50,813 bases of DNA from Methylobacterium tarhaniae (GCF_001043955.1 NZ_LABZ01000178.1:1-50813), one strand, 5' to 3'; shown: positions 16,218 through 25,094, numbered from the stretch's first letter. The notes: generated by a model from the letters alone, not told the origin. Program-made: numbers and translations.

Positions 16218-16374
16218 CTCCTTTCTACCTCAGATCGTCTCTGCCCAAGATCGTCGGCTGTCGTCGGAGAGTGTCTGTCGCTCACGACGCATCTGGCACG
16301 TTCCGGGCCATCCCGGGGCTGCAAGAGCGGAGCCCGGGATGACCCTGAGGGTGTCAGTGCCGTCGCGTCGACGG

Positions 16375-17079
16375 TCAGGCCGCGCCCGGATCCAGCCGGC
16401 GCACCGCCTCGTAGAGCGCATCGAAGTGCTGGATCACCACGTCGGGCTCCAACTCCTCCACCGGCACGTCGGTATAGCCGAACGGCACGGCCACCACCGG
16501 AATGCCGGCTGCCTTGGCGGTGGCGACGTCGGTGCGGGAATCGCCCACCATCACGGCCCGGGCCGGATCGCCGCCGGCCCGCGCGATCGTCTCGGTGAGG
16601 TGGCGCGGATCGGGCTTGAAGTACGGGAAGGTGTCCCGCCCGCAGATCGCCGCGAAGCGGTCCTTCACCCCGAGCAGCTCGAGGAGCCGGACCGAGTGGT
16701 CCTCCGGCTTGTTGGTGCAGACTGCGAGCCGGTAGCCCGCCTCCTCCAGCCGGTCGAGGGCGCCGGCGACGCCGGGAAAGAGGTGCGACACGTCGCACAG
16801 GTGCTGGCCGTAATGGGCGAGGAAGACCCGGAAGAGCACGTCGAGCCGGGCCGGCGTCAGCTCGCGCCCGCCGGCCGAAAAGCCGCGCTGGATCAGCGCG
16901 CGGGCGCCCGCCCCGATCAGCTCCCGGGCCTGCGAGACCGCCACCGGGGGCAGGCCCTCCTGCTCCAGGATGACGTTGAGCGTGCCGATGAGGTCGCCCG
17001 CGGTCTCCGCGAGGGTGCCGTCGAGGTCGAACACGACGATGGGCGGCAGGGCATCCGCGGCGGGCGTGGGGGTGGGCAT
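16375..17079 (-). CDS. gph: Phosphoglycolate phosphatase (HAD superfamily)
   Basis: 234 residues. The HAD motif I is VVFDLDGTLAET (Asp18/Asp20), motif II lies in YRLAVCTNKPEDHS, motif III at YFKPDP and motif IV at MVGDSRTDVATAKAAG. It has a DhaG-like helical cap of the Gph/PGP group. It removes phosphate from 2-phosphoglycolate formed by DNA repair or Rubisco-type oxygenation. ATG at 17079 starts the conserved part; the frame is open to 17169. It lies just upstream of rpiA in opposite orientation, a common Hyphomicrobiales arrangement. Confidence 0.88.
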   Translation of the reverse strand: MPTPTPAADALPPIVVFDLDGTLAETAGDLIGTLNVILEQEGLPPVAVSQARELIGAGARALIQRGFSAGGRELTPARLDVLFRVFLAHYGQHLCDVSHLFPGVAGALDRLEEAGYRLAVCTNKPEDHSVRLLELLGVKDRFAAICGRDTFPYFKPDPRHLTETIARAGGDPARAVMVGDSRTDVATAKAAGIPVVAVPFGYTDVPVEELEPDVVIQHFDALYEAVRRLDPGAA

Positions 17080-17276
17080 GGGCTCTCGCTGGCTCGCATG
17101 GGGGAAAGTGCCTCCCATACAGGGGGGGGCCGCGCCGGGCCAAGCGCGGAGCCGCGCCTCCGACAGCAAGCCCCGGACAAGCGGCGCTGAGCTATAACAC
17201 CGGGCGATGGGCGATTCGGCCGCCGCGCCGACGGCGCGCGGACCGTCGTCGCGATGGTTTCGAGGAGCGGCGCGCC

Positions 17277-17699
17277 ATGCGTGCGAGAGCGGGTGTTCGG
17301 GTCAAGGGGGCCGGGCTGGCGGCCGGTGTCGCGGCGGGCCTGCTGGTCTCCGGCGCGGTGCAGGCCGCGTCCTACGAGTTCGTGCCGGCCCCCCAGGCCG
17401 ACCTCAACCGGGTCTACCGGGTCGACAAGGCGACCGGCGAGGTCATCTCCTGCCAGTACGGCCTGCAGGAGAACACCATCGGCACCACCCTGTGCTTCGG
17501 TCCCGGCGAGGGCGCCGGGCCGCAGGCCCCCTCCGAGTACAGCCTGGTGGCCTCCCGCCACCTGCGCGAGGCCGGCGTCTTCCGGGTCAACCAGCGCACC
17601 GGCGCGATGAGCATCTGCTACGTGCTCGACGAGGCCGTGGTCTGCACGCCGCAGGGCAATGCCGGCAGCGTGGGGCCGGCGCCGGCGGGCAAGCCCTAA
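17277..17699 (+). CDS. Small exported protein of unknown function
   Basis: 140 residues. The N-terminal 30 residues (MRARAGVRVKGAGLAAGVAAGLLVSG...VQA-AS) form a Sec signal peptide. The mature part holds two similar segments, RVYRVDKATGEVISCQYG and GVFRVNQRTGAMSICYVL, each ending near a cysteine, suggesting a short internal repeat with disulfides. GAGGAG lies 10 bases before the ATG. Unknown family. Confidence 0.7.
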   Translation: MRARAGVRVKGAGLAAGVAAGLLVSGAVQAASYEFVPAPQADLNRVYRVDKATGEVISCQYGLQENTIGTTLCFGPGEGAGPQAPSEYSLVASRHLREAGVFRVNQRTGAMSICYVLDEAVVCTPQGNAGSVGPAPAGKP

Positions 17700-17958
17700 A
17701 GCCGGCAAGCTTCGAGGCCCCGGGCGGACGATCCTCCGTCACCGGGCCTGCCACCGGCCTGCCGCGACGCGGCGGCGTCTCGGGCGAGGCCGGATGGCCG
17801 CTTCCGCCTCCCCCGGCCGCGTGCTACGGGGCCTCTCGATCTGCGGGGCCGGCCGCCAGGACGCCCCGCCTGTCCGCATGTCGCCCGGCTGCGGGTGGAC
17901 GAGAGAGACGAGACACCATGCCGATGTCCCAGATCCGTACGTCCCGCGGAGGCCGGCG

Positions 17959-18669
17959 TTGAGCCCCGCCGAGCTCAAGCGCGCCGCCGCCGCCCAGGCG
18001 GTCGGGCTGGTCGAGGACGGCATGCGCCTCGGCCTCGGCACCGGCTCGACGGCCACCCTGTTCGTCGATCTCCTCGGTGAGAAGGTCCGGGCCGGGCTCA
18101 AGGTCGTCGGCGTGCCGACCTCCGAGGCGACGCGCCGGGCCGCCGAGGCGGCGGGCATCCCGCTCACCACCCTCGACGAGACGCCCGACCTCGATCTCAC
18201 CATCGACGGCGCCGACGAGATCGACCCGCAGCTGCGCCTGATCAAGGGCGGCGGCGGCGCGCTCCTTCGCGAAAAGATCGTGGCGGCGGCGAGCCGGCGC
18301 ATGGTGGTGATCGTCGACGGCGCCAAGCGGGTCGATACCCTGGGGCGCTTCCCCCTGCCGATCGAGGTGGTGCCCTTCGGCCTCGTCGCCACCACCCTGG
18401 CGGTCGCCGCGGCGATCCGGTCCGCCGGCTGCGCCGGGCCGCTCTCCGTGCGCAAGGGCGCCGACGGCGCGCCCTACCTGACCGATGGCGGCCATCTGAT
18501 CCTCGATGCCGGCCTGACCCGCATCCCCGATCCGGAGGCGCTGGCCCGCGCCCTCGTGGCGGTGCCGGGCGTGGTCGAGCACGGCCTGTTCATCGGGCTC
18601 GCCACCGGCGCGATCGTGGCGGAGGCGGCGGACGGCCAGCCCCGCATCGTCACCCTCGGGGCGGCCTGA
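17959..18669 (+). CDS. rpiA: Ribose-5-phosphate isomerase A
   Basis: Interconverts ribose-5-phosphate and ribulose-5-phosphate in the pentose phosphate pathway. 236 residues with the phosphate loop GTGST (27-31), catalytic DGADE (83-87) and KGGGGALLREK (96-106). The TTG at 17959 is chosen because GGAGG (17948-17952) sits 6 nt upstream and the protein then has the normal length; the frame is open 300 bp further upstream. It heads a same-strand run with DUF2059, O-antigen ligase-like and gor genes. Confidence 0.93.
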   Translation: MSPAELKRAAAAQAVGLVEDGMRLGLGTGSTATLFVDLLGEKVRAGLKVVGVPTSEATRRAAEAAGIPLTTLDETPDLDLTIDGADEIDPQLRLIKGGGGALLREKIVAAASRRMVVIVDGAKRVDTLGRFPLPIEVVPFGLVATTLAVAAAIRSAGCAGPLSVRKGADGAPYLTDGGHLILDAGLTRIPDPEALARALVAVPGVVEHGLFIGLATGAIVAEAADGQPRIVTLGAA

Positions 18670-18733
18670 CGCGCCGCCTGCTTGTCCTCGTCCCGCCCGC
18701 CCCGCGCGGGCGCCGCCTTCCGGAGCCAACCGA

Positions 18734-19291
18734 ATGTTCCCGCGCCGTCCCCGTGCCCTCCTGGCGGGCCTCCTCGCCGCGTCCCTCTCCGGCCCGTTCC
18801 TCGGCGGCCCGGCCCTCGCCCAGCCGAAGCCCGCCGCCCCCGCGGCGCCGGCCGCGCCGCAGCAGGCCGCGATCACCCCGAGCCACCTCGCGCTCGCCAA
18901 GGAGGTGATGCTCTCCTCCGGCATCGCCCGCTCGTTCGACTCGATCCTTCCGGCCTTCGGAGAGCAGATCAAGCAGGCGGCGGTCACCCGGCCCGAGCTG
19001 ACCAAGGACCTCAACGAGGTTCTCGAGAAGATGCAGCCCGAGCTCGAGCTGCAGAAGCAGCGGATCATCGACACCGCCTCGCGCATCTACGCCACCAAGC
19101 TCACCGAGGCGGAGCTGCGCGACATCGCTACCTTCTTCCGCTCGCCCTCGGGCAAGCGCTACGTCGAGACCCAGCCCCAGGTGCTCGACGACATGGTGCA
19201 GGCGATGCAGACCTGGACCCAGGAGGTCTCGGAATACATGATGGTCCGGGTCCGGGCCGAGATGGGCAAGCGCGGCCACCAGCTGCAGTGA
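18734..19291 (+). CDS. Exported DUF2059 protein
   Basis: 185 residues: signal peptide ending about ALA-QP (residue 30), a Pro/Ala linker, then an all-helical DUF2059 domain (LAKEVMLSSGIARSFDSILP; LTEAELRDIATFFRSPSGKRYV; residues 50-175). Proteins of this type are periplasmic, and the gene is a usual neighbour of rpiA and gor in Hyphomicrobiales; its function is not established. GGAG lies 8 nt before the ATG. The TGA stop overlaps the GTG start of the next gene (GTGA). Confidence 0.82.
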   Translation: MFPRRPRALLAGLLAASLSGPFLGGPALAQPKPAAPAAPAAPQQAAITPSHLALAKEVMLSSGIARSFDSILPAFGEQIKQAAVTRPELTKDLNEVLEKMQPELELQKQRIIDTASRIYATKLTEAELRDIATFFRSPSGKRYVETQPQVLDDMVQAMQTWTQEVSEYMMVRVRAEMGKRGHQLQ

Positions 19292-20508
19292 CCGCCCGCA
19301 CGGCCGGAAAGCGGGCAGCCGGGCTCGATCGTCTCGGCGCGATCGTCATCGCCGCCCTGCCGGCCTGCATGGCGGTGGCGAACCGGTCGAGCCCGGTGGT
19401 GGTCGGCCTCGCCGGGCTCCTGCTGCTCGCAGGAAGCGCGGCGGCCGGTCGCCCGCTGCGGGCGCTCCTCGTCGCGCCGCTGGCGACCCCGGTCGGGATG
19501 GCCGCCCTCGCCTTCCTGGCCTGGTGCTCGTTGAGCCTCGCCTGGAGCCCGCTGCCGGGCCTGTCGCTCCGTACGCTCTCCGAGTTCCTGCCGGCCCTCG
19601 CCGGCGCCTATCTGGTGGCGCGCCTCGCGCCGCCGCACCTGGCTTCCGTCGCCGGGCCGGCGGCGTGGATGCTGGTCGCGACCTGCGCCTACGTGGTGGC
19701 GGACCTCGCCTCCGGCCTCGTGATCCGCGAGGCCTTGGGGCAGCGCGTCGCCGCCTTCGCGTTCAACCGGCCGCTCCTCGTCATGATGCTGCTGGCCTTT
19801 CCCCTGGCGGCTTTCCTCGCGGCGAGCGGCCGGCGCGGCCTGGCGGCGCTCGTGGCGGCCTGCCTCGCGGTGGCGGCCTGGCGCTCGGTCAGCGGCGCGA
19901 CGGTGCTGGGCCTCGCCACCGGCGCCCTCACCGTCTGCGCGTTGCGCTGGCTGCCGGCCCGGGCCGGGCTCGGGCTCACGGGGGCCGCCCTCCTCGGGGC
20001 CCTGGTCCTCGCGCCGGTCGAGGGCGATCTCCTGGCCCGGACCATGCCCGACGCCCTCCACCAGCGGCTCGCCGGCAGCTCCACCCGGGCCCGGGTCGCC
20101 ATCGCCCGCAGCTTCGGCGCGGCGGTCGCCGCCGATCCCTGGCGCGGGGCCGGCTACGGCACCTCCGGGCGGTTCCAGGACGCACCGGTGGCCGAGCGCA
20201 TCGAGCCCGAGATGCGCTTCATGCTGGCGGTCGGGCACCCGCATAACAGCTTCCTGCAGGTCTGGGCCGAGCTCGGGATCGTCGGCGCGACGCTCGCGGC
20301 CCTCGTCCTGGTCCTGACCCTGCGGACGCTCCTGGCCTGGAAGGCGGTGGCGCGCAGCGCGGCCCTGGCGCTCCTGGCGGCGGCCGGCATCGTCGCCTTC
20401 GTCGAGCACGGCGCCTGGCAGGCCTGGTGGACCGCCGGCCTCGGCGCGGCCATCGCCTGGCTGCGCGCCCTGCATTATCAATCGGAAGCCCCAAAGGACG
20501 AGCGGTGA
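19288..20508 (+). CDS. O-antigen ligase/polymerase-like membrane protein
   Basis: 406 residues with about ten predicted membrane helices. A large periplasmic loop follows VEGDLLARTMPDALHQRLAGSS; the conserved GYGTSGRF...GHPHNSFLQVWAELGIVG segment (about residues 290-335) is the Wzy_C/WaaL signature with its essential histidine. Such enzymes join or polymerise undecaprenyl-linked glycans on the periplasmic side. The GTG start at 19288 overlaps the upstream stop, so translation is coupled to DUF2059. No other envelope-glycan gene is near, so its substrate is unclear. Confidence 0.8.
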   Translation: MTARTAGKRAAGLDRLGAIVIAALPACMAVANRSSPVVVGLAGLLLLAGSAAAGRPLRALLVAPLATPVGMAALAFLAWCSLSLAWSPLPGLSLRTLSEFLPALAGAYLVARLAPPHLASVAGPAAWMLVATCAYVVADLASGLVIREALGQRVAAFAFNRPLLVMMLLAFPLAAFLAASGRRGLAALVAACLAVAAWRSVSGATVLGLATGALTVCALRWLPARAGLGLTGAALLGALVLAPVEGDLLARTMPDALHQRLAGSSTRARVAIARSFGAAVAADPWRGAGYGTSGRFQDAPVAERIEPEMRFMLAVGHPHNSFLQVWAELGIVGATLAALVLVLTLRTLLAWKAVARSAALALLAAAGIVAFVEHGAWQAWWTAGLGAAIAWLRALHYQSEAPKDER

Positions 20509-21911
20509 TTGCCATGACCGGGACCCAGCACGAGGCCTTCGACGTCGACCTGTTCGTGATCGGCGGCGGCTCCGGCGGGGTGCGGGCGGCGCGCATCGCC
20601 GCCGGCTACGGCGCCAAGGTGCAGCTCGCCGAGGAGTACCGGGTCGGCGGCACCTGCGTGATCCGCGGCTGCGTGCCCAAGAAGCTGATGGTCTATGCCG
20701 GCCGCTTTGCCGACGAGTTCGAGGACGCGGCCGGCTTCGGCTGGGAGGTCGGCACGCCGCGCTTCGACTGGGCGACCCTGAAGGCCCGGCGCGATGCCGA
20801 GGTGACGCGGCTGGAGGGCATCTACGCCACCAACCTGATGCGGGCCGGCGTCGAGGTGGTGGCCGACCGGGCGGTGATCGAGGACCCGCACACGGTGCGC
20901 CTGGTCCGCGCCGGCACGCGGGTGCGCGCCCGCCACATCCTGATCGCGGTCGGTGCCCATCCGGTCAAGGAGCCGCTGATCCCCGGCGCCGAACTCGCCA
21001 TCACGTCGAACGAGGTGTTCGAGCTTGAGACCCAGCCGGAGCGGATCCTGGTTGTCGGCGGCGGCTACATCGCGGTCGAGTTCGCAGGTGTCTTCGCCTC
21101 CCTCGGCACCCGCACCACCCTGCTCCATCGCGGCGACCGGCTGCTGCGGGGCTTCGACGGCGAGATTCGCCAGGCCCTCGGCGAGGCCTACGCCAAGCGC
21201 ATGGACCTCCGCCTGAACACGACGGTCCACCGCCTCGACCGGCGCGACGGCGCGATTTGCGCCACGCTGCACGACGGCAGCGAGATCCTGGTCGATCAGG
21301 TGCTGGTGGCGACCGGCCGGCGCCCCAACGTCGCCGGCCTCGGGCTGGAGAATGCGGGCATCACCCTCGACGCCGCCGGGGCGATTCCCGTCGACCGCTT
21401 CTCGCAGACCGCCGCGCCCTCGATCTACGCCGTCGGCGACGTCACCAACCGCGCCGCCCTCACCCCGATCGCGATCCGCGAGGGTCACGCCTTCGCCGAC
21501 ACGGTGTTCGGCCAGAAACCCTGGGCGGTGGACCACGACCTGATCCCGACCGCGGTGTTCTCGACGCCGGAGATCGGCGTCGTCGGCCATGGCGAAGAGG
21601 TGGCGCGGCGCCTCTGCGGCGAGATCGACGTCTACGAAGCCCGGTTCCGGCCGATGAAGGCGACCCTGTCGGGCCGCGACGAGCGGATCCTGATGAAGAT
21701 CATCGTCGAGAAGGCGACCGACAAGGTGGTCGGCGTCCACGTGCTGGGCCACGATGCCGGCGAGATCATCCAGGCTGTCGGCATCGCGGTGACGATGGGG
21801 GCCAAGAAGGCCGATTTCGACCGCACCATCGCGGTCCACCCGACGGCCGGCGAGGAACTGGTGACGATGCGCACGCCCTCGGTGGTCAAGCAGCCGGTGG
21901 CGGTGGGGTGA
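20505..21911 (+). CDS. gor: Glutathione-disulfide reductase
   Basis: 468 residues, FAD/NADPH flavoprotein that keeps glutathione reduced. It has the FAD loop IGGGSGGVRAAR, redox-active Cys51 and Cys56 in GGTCVIRGCVPKK, the NADPH loop VVGGGYIAVEF, FAD motif YAVGDVT and catalytic His445/Glu450 in HPTAGEE. The GTG at 20505 has AAAGGA six bases upstream and overlaps the stop of the ligase-like gene; the ATG at 20514 is the conventional choice but is too far from that site. It is the last gene of the rpiA-DUF2059-ligase-gor run; a glycan ligase inside it is unusual. Confidence 0.92.
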   Translation: MIAMTGTQHEAFDVDLFVIGGGSGGVRAARIAAGYGAKVQLAEEYRVGGTCVIRGCVPKKLMVYAGRFADEFEDAAGFGWEVGTPRFDWATLKARRDAEVTRLEGIYATNLMRAGVEVVADRAVIEDPHTVRLVRAGTRVRARHILIAVGAHPVKEPLIPGAELAITSNEVFELETQPERILVVGGGYIAVEFAGVFASLGTRTTLLHRGDRLLRGFDGEIRQALGEAYAKRMDLRLNTTVHRLDRRDGAICATLHDGSEILVDQVLVATGRRPNVAGLGLENAGITLDAAGAIPVDRFSQTAAPSIYAVGDVTNRAALTPIAIREGHAFADTVFGQKPWAVDHDLIPTAVFSTPEIGVVGHGEEVARRLCGEIDVYEARFRPMKATLSGRDERILMKIIVEKATDKVVGVHVLGHDAGEIIQAVGIAVTMGAKKADFDRTIAVHPTAGEELVTMRTPSVVKQPVAVG

Positions 21912-22004
21912 GGCGGCGGGCGGGCGCTGCGGTGACGCGATGAAGGATCGGTCGGCGTCGGAACGGAATCTGGCCCAAATCTCTGGTCGAGACAGGTCGC
22001 GCTC

Positions 22005-22832
22005 CTAACGGCAGGCGTCGGCGTAGCGCCGCGGCGTCGTCCCGAAGGCCTTTTTGAAATGGCAGGTGAAATGGCTCTGGTCGTAAAATCCGGCATTCGC
22101 GGCCGCCAGCGCCGGTGATGTCCCTCTCGCCAACATGATCCGAGCCGCTTCGAGACGTCGGTGCACGACGTATTGATGGACGGTCATGTTGGTGTGGGCC
22201 TTGAACAGACGCATGAAGTGAAACGCACTCAAGCCGGCTTCCGCGGCGATGTCGTCGATCGTGAGCCGGCGGTCCAGATTGCTCATGATGTAATCGAGGC
22301 CACGCTGAATCGGAGCCTTTGACATCCGTCTGGGCGATGTCGGGCGCGAGCGCTGCCCGTAGCGGCGGACGAGCATCGCGAATGCCTGGTAGATCGCTTC
22401 CTGTCGGCGTGCGATGTCATCCGAACGGTACGCGGTGTCCGCGGCGGCCAGAAGCTTGTTCGACAGCTCCTTGTCCTCAATCAGACACGTCGTCCCGAAA
22501 TCGAGCGACCCTCGGGAACATGCGAAAAGCTCATCCGACATTCGCTCGATGGTTGCGACACTCGGATAGAACGCCGAGTAATTCCAGCCCTCATGCCTCG
22601 CGGCGCTTTCCCCGGCATGCACTTCGCCGGGTGGGATGATCATAACCGTGCCCGGCAAGGCGATGCCGTGCGTTCCGCCGATGCAATGCTTCTGAGCGCC
22701 GGCACGGAAGGCCGCGACGACGAAGAAGTCATGGGCGTGCGCGTCATAGCGGTAAGTCCGACACTCTGCCCTTAGAATGTCCATCCCGCCCAGAACGTGG
22801 CTGTCATGCCAGAGCTCAATGACGTCGCCCAT
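22005..22832 (-). CDS. AraC-family transcriptional regulator
   Basis: 275 residues. The N-terminal cupin-like ligand domain (HAHDFFVVAAFRAGAQKHCIGG, GTVMIIPPGEVHAGES) is followed by a C-terminal double HTH from about residue 180: RLTIDDIAAEAGLSAFHFMRLFKAHTN and ALAAANAGFYDQSHFTCHFKKAFGTTPRRY. Divergent from azlC across a 442-bp gap. AraC regulators of this shape commonly control an adjacent exporter, with the exported compound or its precursor as ligand; here that would be an amino acid. Codon use is less GC-biased than its neighbours. Confidence 0.88.
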   Translation of the reverse strand: MGDVIELWHDSHVLGGMDILRAECRTYRYDAHAHDFFVVAAFRAGAQKHCIGGTHGIALPGTVMIIPPGEVHAGESAARHEGWNYSAFYPSVATIERMSDELFACSRGSLDFGTTCLIEDKELSNKLLAAADTAYRSDDIARRQEAIYQAFAMLVRRYGQRSRPTSPRRMSKAPIQRGLDYIMSNLDRRLTIDDIAAEAGLSAFHFMRLFKAHTNMTVHQYVVHRRLEAARIMLARGTSPALAAANAGFYDQSHFTCHFKKAFGTTPRRYADACR

Positions 22833-22921
22833 GCCTGCATCCTCCCGAGCGCTACGTGAACCATCGGATATGCGGTTGCGAGTTTCTTAAGGTCGCGACA
22901 CCGCCGAGTCGACAGCAGGAA

Positions 22922-23102
22922 TCTCCCAAGCGCAGCTTCTTCCTATAGACGCTCACGACCGCTGGATAACCCTTGCGGCCGGACGCAAGGAACCGTGGGA
23001 GAAAGGACTGCAATGGCGAGAGGGCTCATTTCTTGCACAGAATCTGCATACGACGCGGAAGCAGACCGCGAATCGATCCAAGTTTATTTTGGAAAATGAG
23101 CC
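22922..23102 (+). promoter_or_regulatory. Structured untranslated region upstream of azlC
   Basis: Two nested hairpin domains lie in the gap between the AraC gene and azlC. Domain 1: TCTCCCA (22922-22928) pairs with TGGGAGA (22996-23002) and encloses CCTTGCG/CGCAAGG (22971-22990) and AGCG/CGCT (22929-22953). Domain 2: GGCTCATTT (23023-23031) pairs with AAATGAGCC (23094-23102) and encloses CGCGG/CCGCG. If transcribed from about 22900 this would be a leader of some 370 nt. It matches no riboswitch class I know; operator palindromes for the AraC protein are the alternative. Confidence 0.35.
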
Positions 23103-23274
23103 GTGCTCGCCTCAGGTACATCTTGCTTCGGCATCGATGATCGCGATCGATACTGCATTATCGATCCGGCTCTGCAGCAGAAAGTTGACGGAAGAGAACA
23201 TCTCCAAAAATTTCTATCAAAAATGACTCGTTCAGCGTTCCGATTGCAGCTTACGTCATATCTGCGAGGACGAA

Positions 23275-24006
23275 ATGAGGCACATTGCAGCAACCCAGTT
23301 CAAGGAAGGCGTCATCGCCTGCCTGCCGACGGTCTTCGGGTATTGGAGCATCGGGTTTGCAGCCGGCAGCGTCGGATCTCTGTCGGGATACTCGATCATA
23401 GAGATCTCCATGCTCGCAGGACTGCTCTATGCGGGGTCCGCTCAGTTCCTGTTCTACGGAATGGCGGCGGCAGGCGCCGCCCCGCTCGCGATCGCTGCGG
23501 CGATCTTCCTCGTGAATGTCAGATATCTTTTGATGAGCTCTGCCTTGTCCCCCTTCTTCTACGGCCAGACATGGCTACAGAAACTTCTAGGCGGCGCGCT
23601 TCTCACCGATGAGACCTTCGGAGTCGCCTCCCAATATAGCAACAAGCACGACGCTCTCCCATTCTGGTGGCTTTTTGGCTTGAATTCGATGGCTTACTTG
23701 AATTGGATCGTTGCCAACGTCCTCGGCGCAACTCTGGCAGGAAGCATCCCGTCCAGCATTGCGGACGGATTGTCTTTCAGTCTAACAGCAATGTTCATCG
23801 GCACCCTTCTTCTGGCAAATTTTTCCAGCAAGAATAGAGTTAATGATTTATTCTGCATAATATTATCCGCCGCAATTTACGCTGCATTGTTGGGCAAAGT
23901 GGTTCCCAACATTGCCGTTCTTCTCGCGACGGTGGCTGGGGCGACAGCAGCGGTCGGCGTTGCGCTGTTCAGCCGGAAACGGGAGGTTTCATGCAGAATT
24001 CCGTAA
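23275..24006 (+). CDS. azlC: AzlC-family amino-acid exporter, large subunit
   Basis: 243 residues with about seven to eight membrane helices; family segments include FGYWSIGFAAGSVG, YAGSAQFLFYGM, FLVNVRYLLMSSALSPFF and DETFGVA. AzlC/YgaZ/BrnF proteins form the large subunit of proton-driven exporters of branched-chain and related amino acids such as azaleucine, valine, methionine or isoleucine. GAGGA lies just before the ATG. The small subunit azlD overlaps its 3' end by 16 bp. It is noticeably richer in A+T than flanking genes. Confidence 0.9.
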   Translation: MRHIAATQFKEGVIACLPTVFGYWSIGFAAGSVGSLSGYSIIEISMLAGLLYAGSAQFLFYGMAAAGAAPLAIAAAIFLVNVRYLLMSSALSPFFYGQTWLQKLLGGALLTDETFGVASQYSNKHDALPFWWLFGLNSMAYLNWIVANVLGATLAGSIPSSIADGLSFSLTAMFIGTLLLANFSSKNRVNDLFCIILSAAIYAALLGKVVPNIAVLLATVAGATAAVGVALFSRKREVSCRIP

Positions 24007-24311
24007 TCAGCGCCGTAGCCCTCGGTGCCGCAATTACCGTCTGCGCGCGTGCGTTGCCGATCGTCTTGTTATCGCAGATCAGGCTTCCCAAAATGGCGAT
24101 GCTGTGGCTGAGCTTCGTGCCATCGTCCATCATGGCGTCGATCGTCGCGGCAGAACTCACCTCCGATCCGAGGATGACGGAAGCTGGCTGGAGCATCTCC
24201 GCACTCGCGGCAGCGGCGGCTCTGCTCGTGGGCATCCTCAGTCGCAGCCTGTTCTTCACCGTCTTCTCGGGAATGTCCACCTTCGTGCTTCTCAAGATGT
24301 TCCTTCCATAA
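23991..24311 (+). CDS. azlD: AzlD-family amino-acid exporter, small subunit
   Basis: 106 residues with three to four membrane helices: N-terminal ISAVALGAAITVCARALPIVLL, central WLSFVPSSIMASIVAAEL and a C-terminal helix, matching AzlD/YgaH/BrnE in size and form. It works as a heteromer with AzlC; the 16-bp overlap should couple their translation at a fixed ratio. alaX follows after 24 bp. Confidence 0.88.
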   Translation: MQNSVISAVALGAAITVCARALPIVLLSQIRLPKMAMLWLSFVPSSIMASIVAAELTSDPRMTEAGWSISALAAAAALLVGILSRSLFFTVFSGMSTFVLLKMFLP

Positions 24312-24335
24312 ATTCAAAGATCGGAATCTCAAGAA

Positions 24336-25094
24336 ATGAATGTCATCGGTGACACAAATAATCCTTTCTCGGAGCGGGTGTATTGGACCGATCCATACTG
24401 CAAGGAGGGAGCCGCTCGCGTCGTGAGACATGTCGGACCAGATGGGATCGTCCTGGACAGGACCATCCAATATCCGGAGGGAGGCGGACAACCGGGCGAC
24501 ACTGGCATCTTGCGGTTCGATCAGACAGAATCGGCTGTCGTCGCGACGGAGGAGGCTCCAAGCGGAGACGTCGTGCTCCGTCTGGAGAGTACCGCCACGC
24601 GACCTTCCGTCGGCACGCTCGCCGAGCAGGGGATCGACTGGGAGAGACGCTATCGGCACATGCGGGTCCATACGGCGCTTCACCTGCTGACGGTCGTTCT
24701 TCCGTTCCCCGTCATCGGTGGCCAGGTCTCGGCCGAGAAGGGGCGGCTGGACTTCAGGATGCCCGCGCCGCCGGCCAGTCGGGAGGAACTTGAGGAGCGC
24801 CTGAACGCGATGGTGGCCCGGGATGCGATCATCGCGACCGAATGGATCCCTGCGGAGGTCGTCGATGCCAATCCCGGCCTCGTGAAGACGCAGATGGTCC
24901 AGCCACCGGCGATGGCCGGCCGGGTGCGCCTCGTCCGGATCGGTTCGGGAGAGACCCTGATCGATCTTCAACCCTGCGGCGGCACCCATGTCGCTCGCAC
25001 GGGCGAAATCGGCGCCATCCGTCTCGGAAAGATCGAGAACAAGGGCGCCGGAAGTCGTCGCGTGACGATCATGGTCGAAGCCCGGACGGGATGA
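24336..25094 (+). CDS. alaX: Free-standing alanyl-tRNA editing hydrolase AlaX
   Basis: 252 residues. It has the AlaRS-type editing domain without the synthetase: YPEGGGQPGDTG at residues 46-57 and four zinc ligands His112 and His116 (HTALH), Cys214 and His218 (CGGTH). It clears wrongly charged Ser-tRNA-Ala or Gly-tRNA-Ala; some members act on other misacylated tRNAs. The N-terminal beta-barrel plus editing domain fits the longer AlaX class without the oligomerisation domain. It follows azlD by 24 bp on the same strand, so probably belongs to the same transcript, linking export of an amino acid with repair of tRNA mischarging. Confidence 0.9.
   Translation: MNVIGDTNNPFSERVYWTDPYCKEGAARVVRHVGPDGIVLDRTIQYPEGGGQPGDTGILRFDQTESAVVATEEAPSGDVVLRLESTATRPSVGTLAEQGIDWERRYRHMRVHTALHLLTVVLPFPVIGGQVSAEKGRLDFRMPAPPASREELEERLNAMVARDAIIATEWIPAEVVDANPGLVKTQMVQPPAMAGRVRLVRIGSGETLIDLQPCGGTHVARTGEIGAIRLGKIENKGAGSRRVTIMVEARTG

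Noticed and set aside
22922..23102. Glycine, SAM-II or guanidine riboswitch
   Set aside because: Hairpins are present, but conserved core bases of these classes as I know them are not, so only a structured region is reported.
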